Assembly: GCF_031128465.2 (NCBI RefSeq)
Contig: NZ_CP155618.1
Coordinates: 3,338,501 to 3,402,500 of the forward strand
Source of the DNA: Mariniflexile litorale
GTDB taxonomy: Bacteria > Bacteroidota > Bacteroidia > Flavobacteriales > Flavobacteriaceae
Reading direction: 5' to 3'
Length of the DNA stretch: 64,000 nt
Part shown: in pieces, positions 45,718-55,926 of the stretch
Layout: each line of letters opens with the position of its first letter
Numbering within the stretch: position 1 is the first letter of the stretch
Notes under the pieces: model-generated
Databases searched by the model: none
What the model was told of the DNA's origin: nothing
Seen by the model: only the letters and a program-made list of their open reading frames with translations
Position numbers and translations under genes: made by a program

Positions 45718-48024
45718 ATGAAAAGATTTTTTTATACCTATAGCATGCTTATTTTTTTGGTGTCATGCCAATTAGTAGCTCAAACAAACAGTATAAAAGT
45801 TACTAACACAATTGAGCTAAACCGCGCTATTAAAAATAGCAAAGCTGGAGACCATATTGTGATGGCAAATGGTATCTGGAAGGACATTGAAATTAAGTTT
45901 TATGGGAATGGTACTAAAGAAAACCCTATTACGCTAACAGCAGAAGAAATTGGAAAAGTAACTATGGAAGGTATTTCTAATTTAAAACTAGGAGGCAGCT
46001 ATTTAATAGTAAACGGTTTATATTTCAAAAATGGATATACACCTTCTAAAAACGTTATTCAATTTAAAATAGATAACGATTTAATTGCTAATAACTGTAA
46101 AGTAACCCAGTGTGTAATTGAAGAGTTTACGCAACTAGACCGTGATATTAGCGACCATTGGGTAGAATTTTGGGGAAGGCATAATGAGTTAAGTCATTGT
46201 TACCTTACTGGAAAATCCAATTTTGGACCTACCTTAATGGTGCAGTTAAAAGGCAATGAGCATGTAAAAAATTACCATCAAATCATCAACAATCATTTCG
46301 GACCCCGACCTCGCAAAGGAGGTCCGCATGGAGAAACTATTCAAATAGGTGACAGTGGTACGTCTATGACGCCTTCACATACTTTTGTTGCAAACAATTT
46401 GTTTGAACGTTGTAACGGTGAAATTGAAATTATTTCAAGCAAATCTAATTTTAATGAATTTAGGAATAATGTGTTTTTTGAAAGTGAAGGTTCTTTGGTG
46501 TTAAGACATGGGAACTACGCAACCATAGATGGAAACATTTTTATAGGCAACGATAATTCAGATAATATTGGAGGTATTCGTGTTATTAATACAGGGCATT
46601 GGATTACTAATAACTATTTCTACAAAATAAAAGGTAACGAATTTAGGAGTGCTTTAGCAGTGATGAATGGTATTCCAAAATCACCTTTAAATAGATACAA
46701 TCAGGTTACTGATGTGGTTGTAGCTTACAATTCGTTTATAGATTGTAAATCGCCTTGGCAATTTAGTGTGGGATCTAATGTGAGTCAAAGTGATGTATTA
46801 CCAGCTACCGAAATTCGTTCGGCTAGACCAGAGCGTGTTGTGATTGCTAATAATTTCATCTACAACCAGATTGTAGATGAAAACCCGATAGTAAATTATG
46901 ATAAAGTTGATGGTGTGACTTTTAAAAACAACATCATAAACAATGAAAATAAAAGCGAGGTAAAACCAGAAGGTTTAGAAAATAAAACTGTTTCAATTGC
47001 TAAAAAGGGTAGTAACTTATTTGTTTCAAATGAAAACATACATGATATTTATGCTGGTTTCGATTTTGAAACGGTTACTAAAGATTTATTTGGAAATAGC
47101 AGAACGTCAAAAAATAATAACATTGGTGCCATTGTAAATCCTGTTAAAGAGAATGCCGTTTTAATTGATAAAACCAAATATGGTACCAATTGGTTTTTGT
47201 CTAACCACGTAAAAACCAAATCTAAAACGATCAACGTTTCAACATCTGAAGAGCTTATTAGTGCACTTGAAAAAGCTAATAAAAACGATGTGATTGCACT
47301 TAAAAATGGTGTCTATCAATTAAAATCTAGTTTAGTAATTAAAAAGCAAGTTTCAATTATATCTACTAAAAAGAATAAAAAAACGGAGTTGATTTTTTCT
47401 TCAGATAATACAGCTTTCGAGATGCTTCCTAAAGGAAACTTAATTCTTGAAAATGTTATTCTAACAGGAAATAAAACTCAAAACACCTTTAACACTTTAG
47501 ATAAAAACATGAGTAAGGCTTATAATTTATTCCTTGATAATGTTGAAATTAAAAATTTTAAATCTGTTTTAGAAGTGTCTAAAGGATCGTTTGCAGATAC
47601 TATTTTAGTTGCTAATTCTACTATTAAAAACTGCGAACGTGGTTTTATGCTGAATAAAGAAACCAACGATGGAGGTGATTATAATGCAGAATTTGTAACC
47701 ATTACCAACACTACTTTTGATAACATACAAGAAACAGTTTTAGATTATTATCGAGGAGGTTACGATGAATCTACCATAGGTGGGAATTTAACATTAACAA
47801 ACAACACCATCACCAATTCTGGAAAAGCTGAAAAAGACAGTATTTTAATAAAAAATAGAGGTATCGTAAATGTAGAGTTATCTAAAAATACTTTTAAGAA
47901 TAACTCCGTAAAGCTCATCGCTATTCTATGGGGTGAGAAGGGTCAGGAGCCAGGAGAAAACACCATTTTGAATTCAGGTAAAATAGAAGTGGTTCAAAAC
48001 TTGGAATTGAAGTTAATGTATTAA
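45718..48024 (+). CDS. PL6 family alginate lyase, two-domain
   Basis: A 768-residue parallel beta-helix lyase. The N-terminal PL6/chondroitinase-B domain (about 25-400) contains FGPRPRKGGPHGETIQIG, EIISSKSNFNEFRNN with the Bronsted-base Lys242, and VLRHGN with the catalytic Arg263. A second beta-helix domain occupies about 500-768 (NLILENVILTGN, YDESTIGGNL), as in two-domain PL6 enzymes such as AlyGC. It has a signal peptide whose LVSC could also be a lipobox (Cys17). PL6 enzymes cleave alginate, often polyG or polyMG, giving unsaturated products. Confidence 0.92.
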   Translation: MKRFFYTYSMLIFLVSCQLVAQTNSIKVTNTIELNRAIKNSKAGDHIVMANGIWKDIEIKFYGNGTKENPITLTAEEIGKVTMEGISNLKLGGSYLIVNGLYFKNGYTPSKNVIQFKIDNDLIANNCKVTQCVIEEFTQLDRDISDHWVEFWGRHNELSHCYLTGKSNFGPTLMVQLKGNEHVKNYHQIINNHFGPRPRKGGPHGETIQIGDSGTSMTPSHTFVANNLFERCNGEIEIISSKSNFNEFRNNVFFESEGSLVLRHGNYATIDGNIFIGNDNSDNIGGIRVINTGHWITNNYFYKIKGNEFRSALAVMNGIPKSPLNRYNQVTDVVVAYNSFIDCKSPWQFSVGSNVSQSDVLPATEIRSARPERVVIANNFIYNQIVDENPIVNYDKVDGVTFKNNIINNENKSEVKPEGLENKTVSIAKKGSNLFVSNENIHDIYAGFDFETVTKDLFGNSRTSKNNNIGAIVNPVKENAVLIDKTKYGTNWFLSNHVKTKSKTINVSTSEELISALEKANKNDVIALKNGVYQLKSSLVIKKQVSIISTKKNKKTELIFSSDNTAFEMLPKGNLILENVILTGNKTQNTFNTLDKNMSKAYNLFLDNVEIKNFKSVLEVSKGSFADTILVANSTIKNCERGFMLNKETNDGGDYNAEFVTITNTTFDNIQETVLDYYRGGYDESTIGGNLTLTNNTITNSGKAEKDSILIKNRGIVNVELSKNTFKNNSVKLIAILWGEKGQEPGENTILNSGKIEVVQNLELKLMY

Positions 48025-48033
48025 GTTTTTAAA

Positions 48034-50280
48034 ATGAATTGGCTAAAAAACGTTCTGATTATTATCTGTTTCATTTGTTTCCAAATAACGAATGCTCAAA
48101 CGATTCTTTCAAATGAAGTTATTGAAACAAATAAACTTGCAAAGTTATTAAAATCCGATGTGCAACAATCTTTAGGAGGTATTACTACTATTTCAAAAGG
48201 CAGATTAGCACAATATTTTCGTGAGAAATTTTCTGAACGTTATTTTTATAATTGGAAGCAGTTTAATACGCGATTTGAAGCATACAAATCCATTTACCCA
48301 AATGCAGAAATTGCACATACAGAAAATGCCTTAGATCACCTTTCAAAATTTGCTGATGCTACAACATGGAAATTACCATTTGATTATCAAAATGGAGCAC
48401 CTGTTAATGCTTATGCACTACGCCATTTGGCACGTCAACATAAAATGTTAGACATTGCTTTTTATTACAACTATCAAAATAAAAACGCAGACTATTTAAA
48501 CTATTTCAAAACCCAATTAAAATCATTAAACACGGCTTTATTGGCTCATGATTATGAAACCATTGAAGACGGTAATGGGGTTTATGAAGCGTTTAGGTCG
48601 GGATATCGTATTTTAAACTGGCTAGAAATTCATAATATGTTTTTGGGTGAAAATGGTTATTCTGATGAAGACCAGTTAGTAACCATCGCTACTTTATTAC
48701 AACACGGAGCACATTTGTATGAGACGAATGAGGCGTTTGTGCCTGGTAACCATCAAACAAGAGGCATGTCGGCATTGGCCATGCTTTCCATTCTGTTTAG
48801 AGATTTTAAAGGGACGAACAAATGGTATGAACGTGCCATGAACCAATTGGAAGCGCATTTAAATAAAGAAATAAATGAAGATGGGTTTCAGTTTGAACGT
48901 TCAGTACATTACCACATGAGCGACATTGATAATTATTACTATGTATATCAACTAGCAAAAAATAGTCAGATAAACGTGAGTGATTTCTGGGAAAGCAAGT
49001 TGAAATCATTATTTACAACCTTAACAAAAATTGCTTATCCAGATAAATCGGCTCCCGTATTCTCAGATGACACATCGCCGCCCTGGTCTGAAAAAAATGA
49101 TATAGCAGGTGCATTAACATTAGGGTATTTGTTATTTGAAGATCCTGAAATGGGCTATTTTGCTAATAACCATGTAGACCAAAAAATATTTTGGTATGTA
49201 AGCGATTCACAATTAAAAATGCTAAATAATATTGAATCGAAAACTCCACATTTTAAATCGGTTATATTTCCAACAACAGGATATTACATTATGAGGGAAG
49301 GTTGGAAAAACCATGACAAAGTGATGGTTATTTCTAACGGATTGGATAAGGACAAACCAGACCATCAACATGGCGACATGTTGGGTGTGCAGGCTATGGC
49401 AAATGGGCAGGTTATTTTGCCTAATTATCAGGTTCGGTATTCGCTTAAAGATTTAGAATTCTTTAAAAACTCCATGGTTAAAAATGTGGCTTTGGTTGAT
49501 AATGAGTTACAAGGAAAACAGTACACATCAAATCAAGGCGGTAGTGGTTTTGGTAAGTTTAAAGAATTACCCCAACCAAAAACGATTGCATGGAACAGTA
49601 CTGAAAATTTAGATGTTTATATAGGAAGTCATGATGGTTTTGAAAACATAAATGTAAAATACACAAGGCAAGTTATTTATTTAAAAGACGATTTTTGGAT
49701 TGTAAAAGATAATTTTAAATCTGATAAACCGCACACTTACAAGCAAATTTGGCAAGGACATTACAGTTTAGAAACAGCGCCAAATTTATTGCGTTCTACT
49801 TTTAATGATGGTTCTGGTAGTGATATTTATCAATTAATGGGTGTAGATTCTGTAGTTACTTCTGGTGCCAGAGGAAAGGAATGGGCAATAGTTTCAAAAA
49901 GGAATAAAACTGATTTCAACTTTATAACGGTTATTTTTCCTTTTGCTAAATATGATAGTAGGATTGATGAAGAAAAAAACGATCCTGAATTAAAAGGATG
50001 GAAATTAAATAATTCCAAATGGAAAACTGAAAGTAATCAAGCAACATCGTTAACCAAAGGAGATTGTACTGTATTCTTTTCAGTAAAAAAAATAGAATTA
50101 AGTAAGCTTAAAATAACGTTTTCAGAAGCAGCAGATGTGTTTGTAAAACGAGATGATAATACACTAACCATTCAATCTTTAAACACGAAATCATTACAGT
50201 TAGAGGTTTTAGGTGTGAAGGAGAAAGGTAAAGCCTCTTTAATTCCAGGAAACCAGTTAATTTTTACATTAAAACTATAG
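48034..50280 (+). CDS. Heparinase II/III-like polysaccharide lyase (likely alginate lyase)
   Basis: A 748-residue protein with a signal peptide (MNWLKNVLIIICFICFQITNAQ). It has an (alpha/alpha) toroid with PGNHQTRGMSALAML and QFERSVHYHMSDIDNYYYVY and, from about 400, the heparinase II/III beta-sandwich with DKPDHQHGDMLGVQAMANGQ and WIVKDNF. The His/Tyr/Asn candidates for catalysis are in these motifs. It is not close to the PL17 protein in the same locus and may belong to a PL39-like or unclassified group. It starts 10 bp after PL6 and abuts the next gene. Confidence 0.82.
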   Translation: MNWLKNVLIIICFICFQITNAQTILSNEVIETNKLAKLLKSDVQQSLGGITTISKGRLAQYFREKFSERYFYNWKQFNTRFEAYKSIYPNAEIAHTENALDHLSKFADATTWKLPFDYQNGAPVNAYALRHLARQHKMLDIAFYYNYQNKNADYLNYFKTQLKSLNTALLAHDYETIEDGNGVYEAFRSGYRILNWLEIHNMFLGENGYSDEDQLVTIATLLQHGAHLYETNEAFVPGNHQTRGMSALAMLSILFRDFKGTNKWYERAMNQLEAHLNKEINEDGFQFERSVHYHMSDIDNYYYVYQLAKNSQINVSDFWESKLKSLFTTLTKIAYPDKSAPVFSDDTSPPWSEKNDIAGALTLGYLLFEDPEMGYFANNHVDQKIFWYVSDSQLKMLNNIESKTPHFKSVIFPTTGYYIMREGWKNHDKVMVISNGLDKDKPDHQHGDMLGVQAMANGQVILPNYQVRYSLKDLEFFKNSMVKNVALVDNELQGKQYTSNQGGSGFGKFKELPQPKTIAWNSTENLDVYIGSHDGFENINVKYTRQVIYLKDDFWIVKDNFKSDKPHTYKQIWQGHYSLETAPNLLRSTFNDGSGSDIYQLMGVDSVVTSGARGKEWAIVSKRNKTDFNFITVIFPFAKYDSRIDEEKNDPELKGWKLNNSKWKTESNQATSLTKGDCTVFFSVKKIELSKLKITFSEAADVFVKRDDNTLTIQSLNTKSLQLEVLGVKEKGKASLIPGNQLIFTLKL

Positions 50281-52170
50281 ATGAATTTAAACAAGGTCAT
50301 ATTTATAATGGGAGTTTCAGGTGTTGGAAAAAGTACTATTGGTGCATTACTTTCTGCCGAATTGAATATACCATATTTTGATGGAGACGATTTTCATTCA
50401 GAAGAGAATATTTCAAAAATGTCTAACGGAATGGCCTTAAATGATGAGGATCGGCAAGGTTGGCTAAAAATATTAAATAACCTTGCGAAAGAGCAAATTA
50501 AAACGACTGGCTGTATTATAGTGTGTTCTGCCTTAAAGCAAAAATATCGCGATATTCTAAATCAAGATATTATAGAGAAAACAAATTGGGTTTATTTAAA
50601 GGGAAGTTTCCAGCAAATTAAAGAACGCATGGAATCGCGCTCAGGTCATTTCATGTCGCCGCAATTACTCGTTTCTCAATTTGAAACTTTAGAAGCACCT
50701 AAAAATGCTATTGATATAGATATAAGTTTAACCCCTTTAGAAATTATAAATACATTGAAAAACACATTGGTAGAAAAGTCTGAATTCGGATTATTTGGAT
50801 TGGGAGTTATGGGAAAAAGTTTAGCTAGAAATTTAGCTAGTAAGGGATTCAAACTCTCTATGTTTAACAGACATGTTGCAGGCGCAGAAGAAGATGTTGC
50901 AATTAATTTTAAAAATGAGTTTGAAGAATTAGCAACATCAAAAGCCTTTGATGATTTAGAGTTTTTTGTAAACTCGTTGCAAACTCCTCGGAAAATGATG
51001 CTCATGGTAAATGCTGGAAAAATAATAGATAGCGTTATTGAAGATCTATTACCATATTTATCCGAAGGTGATATTTTAATTGATGGAGGCAATTCCAATT
51101 ATAAAAACACCAAAGAACGTTGTGATTATTTAAAATCTAAAAACATCTATTTTATAGGTGCTGGCATATCGGGAGGTGAGGAAGGCGCCTTAAAAGGACC
51201 CTCTATTATGCCTGGAGGGAATAAAGAAATTTACAAACAAGTACAGCCATTTTTAGAAGTCATTGCAGCTAAAGACATGAATAATTTACCCTGTTGTACT
51301 TATATTGGAGAAGAAGGTAGCGGACATTTTGTAAAAATGGTACACAATGGTATCGAGTATGTTGAAATGCAATTATTAGCAGAAGTTTCAACCATTTTAA
51401 AAACCTTGGGAAATAATCCAGATCAAATAGCTGCTATTTTAGAATCATGGAAACCAAGCGTTAATAGTTATCTGCTGGAAATTACTATTGATATTTTTAG
51501 AAAGAAAGAAGAAAACGACTGGCTAGTTAATAAAATAATGGACAAAGCAGGTAATAAAGGCACCGGAAACTGGACGACCATTACTACTGCAGAATTGGGT
51601 GTTCCGAGTACTTTAATCGCATCGGCTTTGTTTGCACGTTATACTTCATTTTATAAAGAAGAAAGAGTAGTTGCTAATAAAAATTTTGGAGGAAATAGAA
51701 ACCTCAAACCATCATTAACTGGTGATGAAATTTTAAAAGCGTACCAATTTTCTAGAATTATTAACCATTACCAAGGATTAAAATTGATTTTTGATGCGGC
51801 AAAATCGTATCAATGGGATTTAAATTTAAGTGAGATAGCGCGTATCTGGACCAATGGGTGCATCATTAAATCTGATTTAATGTTCGACTTGGTGGATATT
51901 TTAAGAGAAGCTCACAATATTCTTACAAACCAAAAAATTGTTCACACATTAACTGAGTTGAAACCATCCGTAAACAAGGTGGTTTCAGAATGTGTTTTAG
52001 CAGAAATACCGATTTCATGTTTAAGTGAGTCTGTGAATTTTCTAAACATGTATTCAACTGCAAATTCTTCTGCAAATATCATTCAAGCTCAACGTGATTA
52101 TTTTGGTGCTCATACATACCAAAGAATAGATGACGATTCAGGAAAATTCCATCACAGCATTTGGAAATAA
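50281..52170 (+). CDS. Gluconokinase-6-phosphogluconate dehydrogenase fusion
   Basis: A 629-residue bifunctional protein. Residues 1-165 are a GntK-type gluconokinase with P-loop GVSGVGKST (11-19) and DGDDFHSEENISKMSNG. From about 168 a full decarboxylating 6-phosphogluconate dehydrogenase follows: GLFGLGVMGKSLARN, DGGNSNYKNT, GAGISGGEEGA, GHFVKMVHNGIEY and the C-terminal RDYFGAHTYQRID. The two steps turn gluconate to 6-phosphogluconate to ribulose 5-phosphate. One oddity is GTGNWT, with Asn430 where the phosphate-binding Lys (GTGKWT) usually stands. It is directly joined to the upstream lyase gene. Confidence 0.9.
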   Translation: MNLNKVIFIMGVSGVGKSTIGALLSAELNIPYFDGDDFHSEENISKMSNGMALNDEDRQGWLKILNNLAKEQIKTTGCIIVCSALKQKYRDILNQDIIEKTNWVYLKGSFQQIKERMESRSGHFMSPQLLVSQFETLEAPKNAIDIDISLTPLEIINTLKNTLVEKSEFGLFGLGVMGKSLARNLASKGFKLSMFNRHVAGAEEDVAINFKNEFEELATSKAFDDLEFFVNSLQTPRKMMLMVNAGKIIDSVIEDLLPYLSEGDILIDGGNSNYKNTKERCDYLKSKNIYFIGAGISGGEEGALKGPSIMPGGNKEIYKQVQPFLEVIAAKDMNNLPCCTYIGEEGSGHFVKMVHNGIEYVEMQLLAEVSTILKTLGNNPDQIAAILESWKPSVNSYLLEITIDIFRKKEENDWLVNKIMDKAGNKGTGNWTTITTAELGVPSTLIASALFARYTSFYKEERVVANKNFGGNRNLKPSLTGDEILKAYQFSRIINHYQGLKLIFDAAKSYQWDLNLSEIARIWTNGCIIKSDLMFDLVDILREAHNILTNQKIVHTLTELKPSVNKVVSECVLAEIPISCLSESVNFLNMYSTANSSANIIQAQRDYFGAHTYQRIDDDSGKFHHSIWK

Positions 52171-52209
52171 TATCCAATAATTAACTATTAAATACTAAAA
52201 ATTGACACG

Positions 52210-53484
52210 ATGCCAACACCACAAACTAAAAATTCATTTTTGAAAAAAATTATTGCGATTGTTTTGGGTTTTGGTCCGGGCATTTTTGCAATAGGTTATA
52301 CTATTGGTACAGGTAGTGTTACTTCCATGATTGTAGCAGGAAGTAAATTTGGTATGCAGCTGTTGTGGGTTCTTTTATTAAGCTGTTTTTTTTCAGGAGT
52401 GCTCATGTTTGCCTATGGTAATTATGCCTTAATTACAGGTGAAACGGCACTTTATGGTTTTAAAAAGCATTTAAAGTTTGGAAAGGTTTTAGCTATTTTA
52501 ATTATTGTTGGTATCACTTTTGGACAATGGAATTCACTCATGGGGATTTTAGGAATTTCTTCCAATATTATCTATGAAATTTTAGCCATTAATTATGAAG
52601 GTATCGTGGCATATAAATATGAAACTGTATTAGCTATAGCCGTTTTAGTAATTGTTATTTTTTATGCCCTCATGCTAGTCGGTAAATATACTTTCTTTGA
52701 AAAAATTCTGGTCATTTTCGTTACGTTGATGGGGTTGTCTTTTATTATTTCTCTCTTTTTTGTGCAACCACTTCCAATAGATGTTGTTAAAGGATTAATA
52801 CCAACCATTCCAGAAGTACCAGGAGGTAAAATGTTAGTAGCCGCTTTTGTTGGAACGACTATGGCTTCAGCAACGTTTTTATCAAGACCGCTTTTTGTAA
52901 AAGGAAAGGGATGGACAATCAAAAATTTAGATCAACAAAAGAAGGATTCAATTACCGCAGCCATATTAATTTTTATAATTAGCGGAACTATTATGGCAGT
53001 TGCCTGCGGAGCTTTGTATCATCAAGGTAAAGTTGTAACACAAGTGTTAGATATGGCGAATACGTTAGAGCCCGTAGCCGGTAATTTGGCGGTCAGCATT
53101 TTCTTTTTTGGAGCTTTAAGTGCGGGATTATCTTCTATTTTTCCATGCTTATTAATTGCACCTTTATTGGTAGCCGATTACCAATCGGGTGAATTAGATA
53201 CCAATTCTAAGCAATTTAGAATTATTACAGCCATTGCGTGTATGGTTGCTTTAATTGGCCCATTATTGGGAACTAATCCAATACAAATTCAAATTTTGTC
53301 GCAAGTTTTTAATGTGTTTGTTTTACCTATTGTGGTACTTGGAATCATCTTAATGGTCAATAATAAAAAAATAATGGATGGTTATAAAACGGGTATGGCA
53401 GTAAATTTAGGCTTATTTTCTGCATTTATTTTTTCCTGTATTATTTCATATAATGGTGTTTTAGGCTTGTTAGAGTATTTCTAA
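52210..53484 (+). CDS. NRAMP-family membrane transporter lacking metal-site residues
   Basis: A 424-residue protein with about eleven helices and the NRAMP fold. The first helix reads GPGIFAIGYTIGTGSV, where canonical members have DPGN at the position of residues 32-35. Helix 6 reads FVGTTMASATF (residues 218-221), where MPH is expected. All four usual metal-coordinating side chains are therefore missing. It follows the GntK-Gnd gene in alginate unit 1, so an organic acid or sugar acid substrate (for example gluconate or an alginate-derived uronate) is a reasonable guess. The fold is clear; the substrate is not known. Confidence 0.85.
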   Translation: MPTPQTKNSFLKKIIAIVLGFGPGIFAIGYTIGTGSVTSMIVAGSKFGMQLLWVLLLSCFFSGVLMFAYGNYALITGETALYGFKKHLKFGKVLAILIIVGITFGQWNSLMGILGISSNIIYEILAINYEGIVAYKYETVLAIAVLVIVIFYALMLVGKYTFFEKILVIFVTLMGLSFIISLFFVQPLPIDVVKGLIPTIPEVPGGKMLVAAFVGTTMASATFLSRPLFVKGKGWTIKNLDQQKKDSITAAILIFIISGTIMAVACGALYHQGKVVTQVLDMANTLEPVAGNLAVSIFFFGALSAGLSSIFPCLLIAPLLVADYQSGELDTNSKQFRIITAIACMVALIGPLLGTNPIQIQILSQVFNVFVLPIVVLGIILMVNNKKIMDGYKTGMAVNLGLFSAFIFSCIISYNGVLGLLEYF

Positions 53485-53517
53485 AGACTCTTCAAACGTT
53501 AAAATTAGTTCCAAATT

Positions 53518-53568
53518 TTGTCAGCTCATTTAATAAATGTATATTTGGTAAACCAGTTTGGTAAACCA
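53518..53568 (+). promoter_or_regulatory. Alginate unit 2 promoter with tandem 13-bp operator
   Basis: TTG (53518-53520), 19 bases, then TATATTTG (53540-53547). Operator units TGGTAAACCA lie at 53546-53555 and 53559-53568, 13 bp apart, the first starting inside the -7 box. The next gene starts 17 bp later. Confidence 0.8.
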
Positions 53569-53584
53569 ATTTTAAAAAATAGCT

Positions 53585-55924
53585 ATGTTTTCTCGAAAAT
53601 CACTGATAATAGTAGGACTTATTTTTTGTTGTTTAATTTCATGTAATACCAAGAAAAATAACGAAGGTTTAGTTACAAATATTTCAGAATTCAACGAAGC
53701 GGTATCAAAAGCAAAACCCGGGACAACAATAACTTTAGCCAATGGTGTATGGCATAATACTGAATTAATTTTTGAAGGTAAAGGAACTAAAGAAAATCCA
53801 ATTACACTTACAGTTGAAAATAAAGGACAAGTAACTTTAGAAGGTGCTTCGAACTTAAAAATAGCAGGGGAGTATTTAGTAGTTGAAAGTTTAGTTTTTA
53901 AAAACGGATTTACACCTACTAACGAAGTTATCTCTTTCAGGAAGAATGAGAATGAATTGGCAAACTATAGCCGCTTAACAGAATGTGTGATTGATAATTT
54001 TAGCAATCCGCAACGTGACGAACAAGATTATTGGATAGCTATTTATGGAAAAAACAATAGAATAGATCATAACCATATTTCAGGAAAAAGAAACTTAGGA
54101 GTGACCCTGATTGTTGGTTTAGATACCGAAGCGAGTAGAGAAAATTACCATCAAATAGACCATAATTATTTTGGACCACGACCCACTTTTGGAAATAATG
54201 GGGGTGAAACACTAAGAATTGGCACGAGCCACCATGCTTTAGAGAATTCCAATACGTTAGTGGAATCAAATTACTTTGATAGATGTAATGGCGAGCATGA
54301 AATTATTTCAAACAAATCCTGTAAAAACACCTTTAAATATAATACGTTTTTTGAATGTACAGGAACTTTAACCATGCGTCATGGTAATGAAACTATGGTA
54401 GATGGTAACATGTTTATCGGAAACGGAAAACCAAGCACTGGAGGAGTACGGGTAATAAACGAGAAACAAACAGTTATAAATAATTATCACATAGGATTAA
54501 CAGGATACCGCTTTAGAGGGGCGTTTGTTATGATGAATGGAGTGCCAAACTCCCCCCCAAACCGTTATGTACAAGTTACAGATGCCGTTGTAAAAAATAA
54601 TACCTTCATTAATTGCGATAATATTCAATTATGTGCTGGAAGTGATGCTGAACGAAGTGCCCCACCTATTAATTCTGAAATAGCTGATAATATTTTTTAT
54701 CACGAATCAAAATCTAATTTATTTACAGTTTATGATGATATAAGTGGAGTTACTTTTAAAGATAACATTTCAGGCTTAAATATTGAAACAGGTATTTCTA
54801 ACGGTTTTGGAAAAGCAGATATCAAATTAGTAAAAAATGAAGCCGGATATTTAATCCCAGAATCTAATGGTATACCATATAAAGTAGTTATTAGCTCTCG
54901 TATTGCTACTAAAGAAAATACAGGAATAAGCTGGTATTCTAAATCAGATAATAACATGGCTTTAAATTCTGGAACAACTATTAAAGTAAATCCAGGATTA
55001 AACACTTTGTTCGATGTGGTTCAAAATTCAGAAGCAGGTGATATTATTGAACTTTCATCAGGTACATCATATTATTTAACCAAAACAATCAATATAAAGC
55101 ATCCATTGTCATTTACAACTGGGGGAAATGAAAATGCAGTTATTTTCTTTGAAAAAATGGCCGCTTTTGAAATACAAAATAACGGGAGTCTGTCTTTAGA
55201 AGGTTTAACCTTCGATGGAGCCAAATCTCCTGATTATGCAGGGAATTCTGTTATCAGAACAAGTAAGAACTCTATGATTAATAACTACAAATTGTTTATT
55301 AGCAATTGTAGTTTTAAAAACTTAATAGTGAACCATTCGTTTGATGTGGTTAAAGTATCTAAAAATACTTTTGCAGACACTTTAAGTATTCAAAATTCAA
55401 CATTCAATAATATTACAGGGCATATTATAGCCTTGGATAAGGAAACTGATGATATTGGGGCCTACAATGCCGAATATGTTATCTTGAAAAATAATGTTTT
55501 CAAAGATGTTCAAGGTGCCGCTTTAAGACTTTATAGAGGAGGTACAGACGAAAGTACTTTTGGACCATTTTTAGAATTACAACATAATGTGTTTGATAAT
55601 GTTGGACATGGAAAACGAAATAAATATAATGCGTCTGTTTCGTTATATGGGGTTCAGGAAAATGATATTTCAAACAATATTTTCGTCAATTCGAAAGCCA
55701 TAAATATGTATTTGGTAGTTGGAGAGCCTATCGTTAACGTCTTAAGCAATAATCTGTTTAATTCGGATAACCTTGTTGTTACAGGCGAGCAAAAATATAC
55801 TGTTAAGGATTTATGGAATTTAAATCCTGAATTTATAGAAGGTACTTATCAATTGCATGATAAATCACCTTTAAAAGGTAAGGGATCAGATGGTTTGGAC
55901 CTTGGTTTAATTTCTAAAAAATAA
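53585..55924 (+). CDS. PL6 family alginate lyase, two-domain lipoprotein
   Basis: A 779-residue lipoprotein with lipobox LISC (Cys20). The N-terminal PL6 domain has FGPRPTFGNNGGETLRIG, EIISNKSCKNTFKYN with Lys244, and MRHGNETMVDGN with Arg265. A second beta-helix follows (NGSLSLEGLTFDGA, GGTDESTFGPF). It is a paralogue of the first PL6 but differs in anchoring and probably in block preference. As a surface lipoprotein it would cut alginate next to the SusC/D import complex. First gene of unit 2, 2 bp before the PL17 gene. Confidence 0.92.
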   Translation: MFSRKSLIIVGLIFCCLISCNTKKNNEGLVTNISEFNEAVSKAKPGTTITLANGVWHNTELIFEGKGTKENPITLTVENKGQVTLEGASNLKIAGEYLVVESLVFKNGFTPTNEVISFRKNENELANYSRLTECVIDNFSNPQRDEQDYWIAIYGKNNRIDHNHISGKRNLGVTLIVGLDTEASRENYHQIDHNYFGPRPTFGNNGGETLRIGTSHHALENSNTLVESNYFDRCNGEHEIISNKSCKNTFKYNTFFECTGTLTMRHGNETMVDGNMFIGNGKPSTGGVRVINEKQTVINNYHIGLTGYRFRGAFVMMNGVPNSPPNRYVQVTDAVVKNNTFINCDNIQLCAGSDAERSAPPINSEIADNIFYHESKSNLFTVYDDISGVTFKDNISGLNIETGISNGFGKADIKLVKNEAGYLIPESNGIPYKVVISSRIATKENTGISWYSKSDNNMALNSGTTIKVNPGLNTLFDVVQNSEAGDIIELSSGTSYYLTKTINIKHPLSFTTGGNENAVIFFEKMAAFEIQNNGSLSLEGLTFDGAKSPDYAGNSVIRTSKNSMINNYKLFISNCSFKNLIVNHSFDVVKVSKNTFADTLSIQNSTFNNITGHIIALDKETDDIGAYNAEYVILKNNVFKDVQGAALRLYRGGTDESTFGPFLELQHNVFDNVGHGKRNKYNASVSLYGVQENDISNNIFVNSKAINMYLVVGEPIVNVLSNNLFNSDNLVVTGEQKYTVKDLWNLNPEFIEGTYQLHDKSPLKGKGSDGLDLGLISKK

Positions 55925-55926
55925 AT

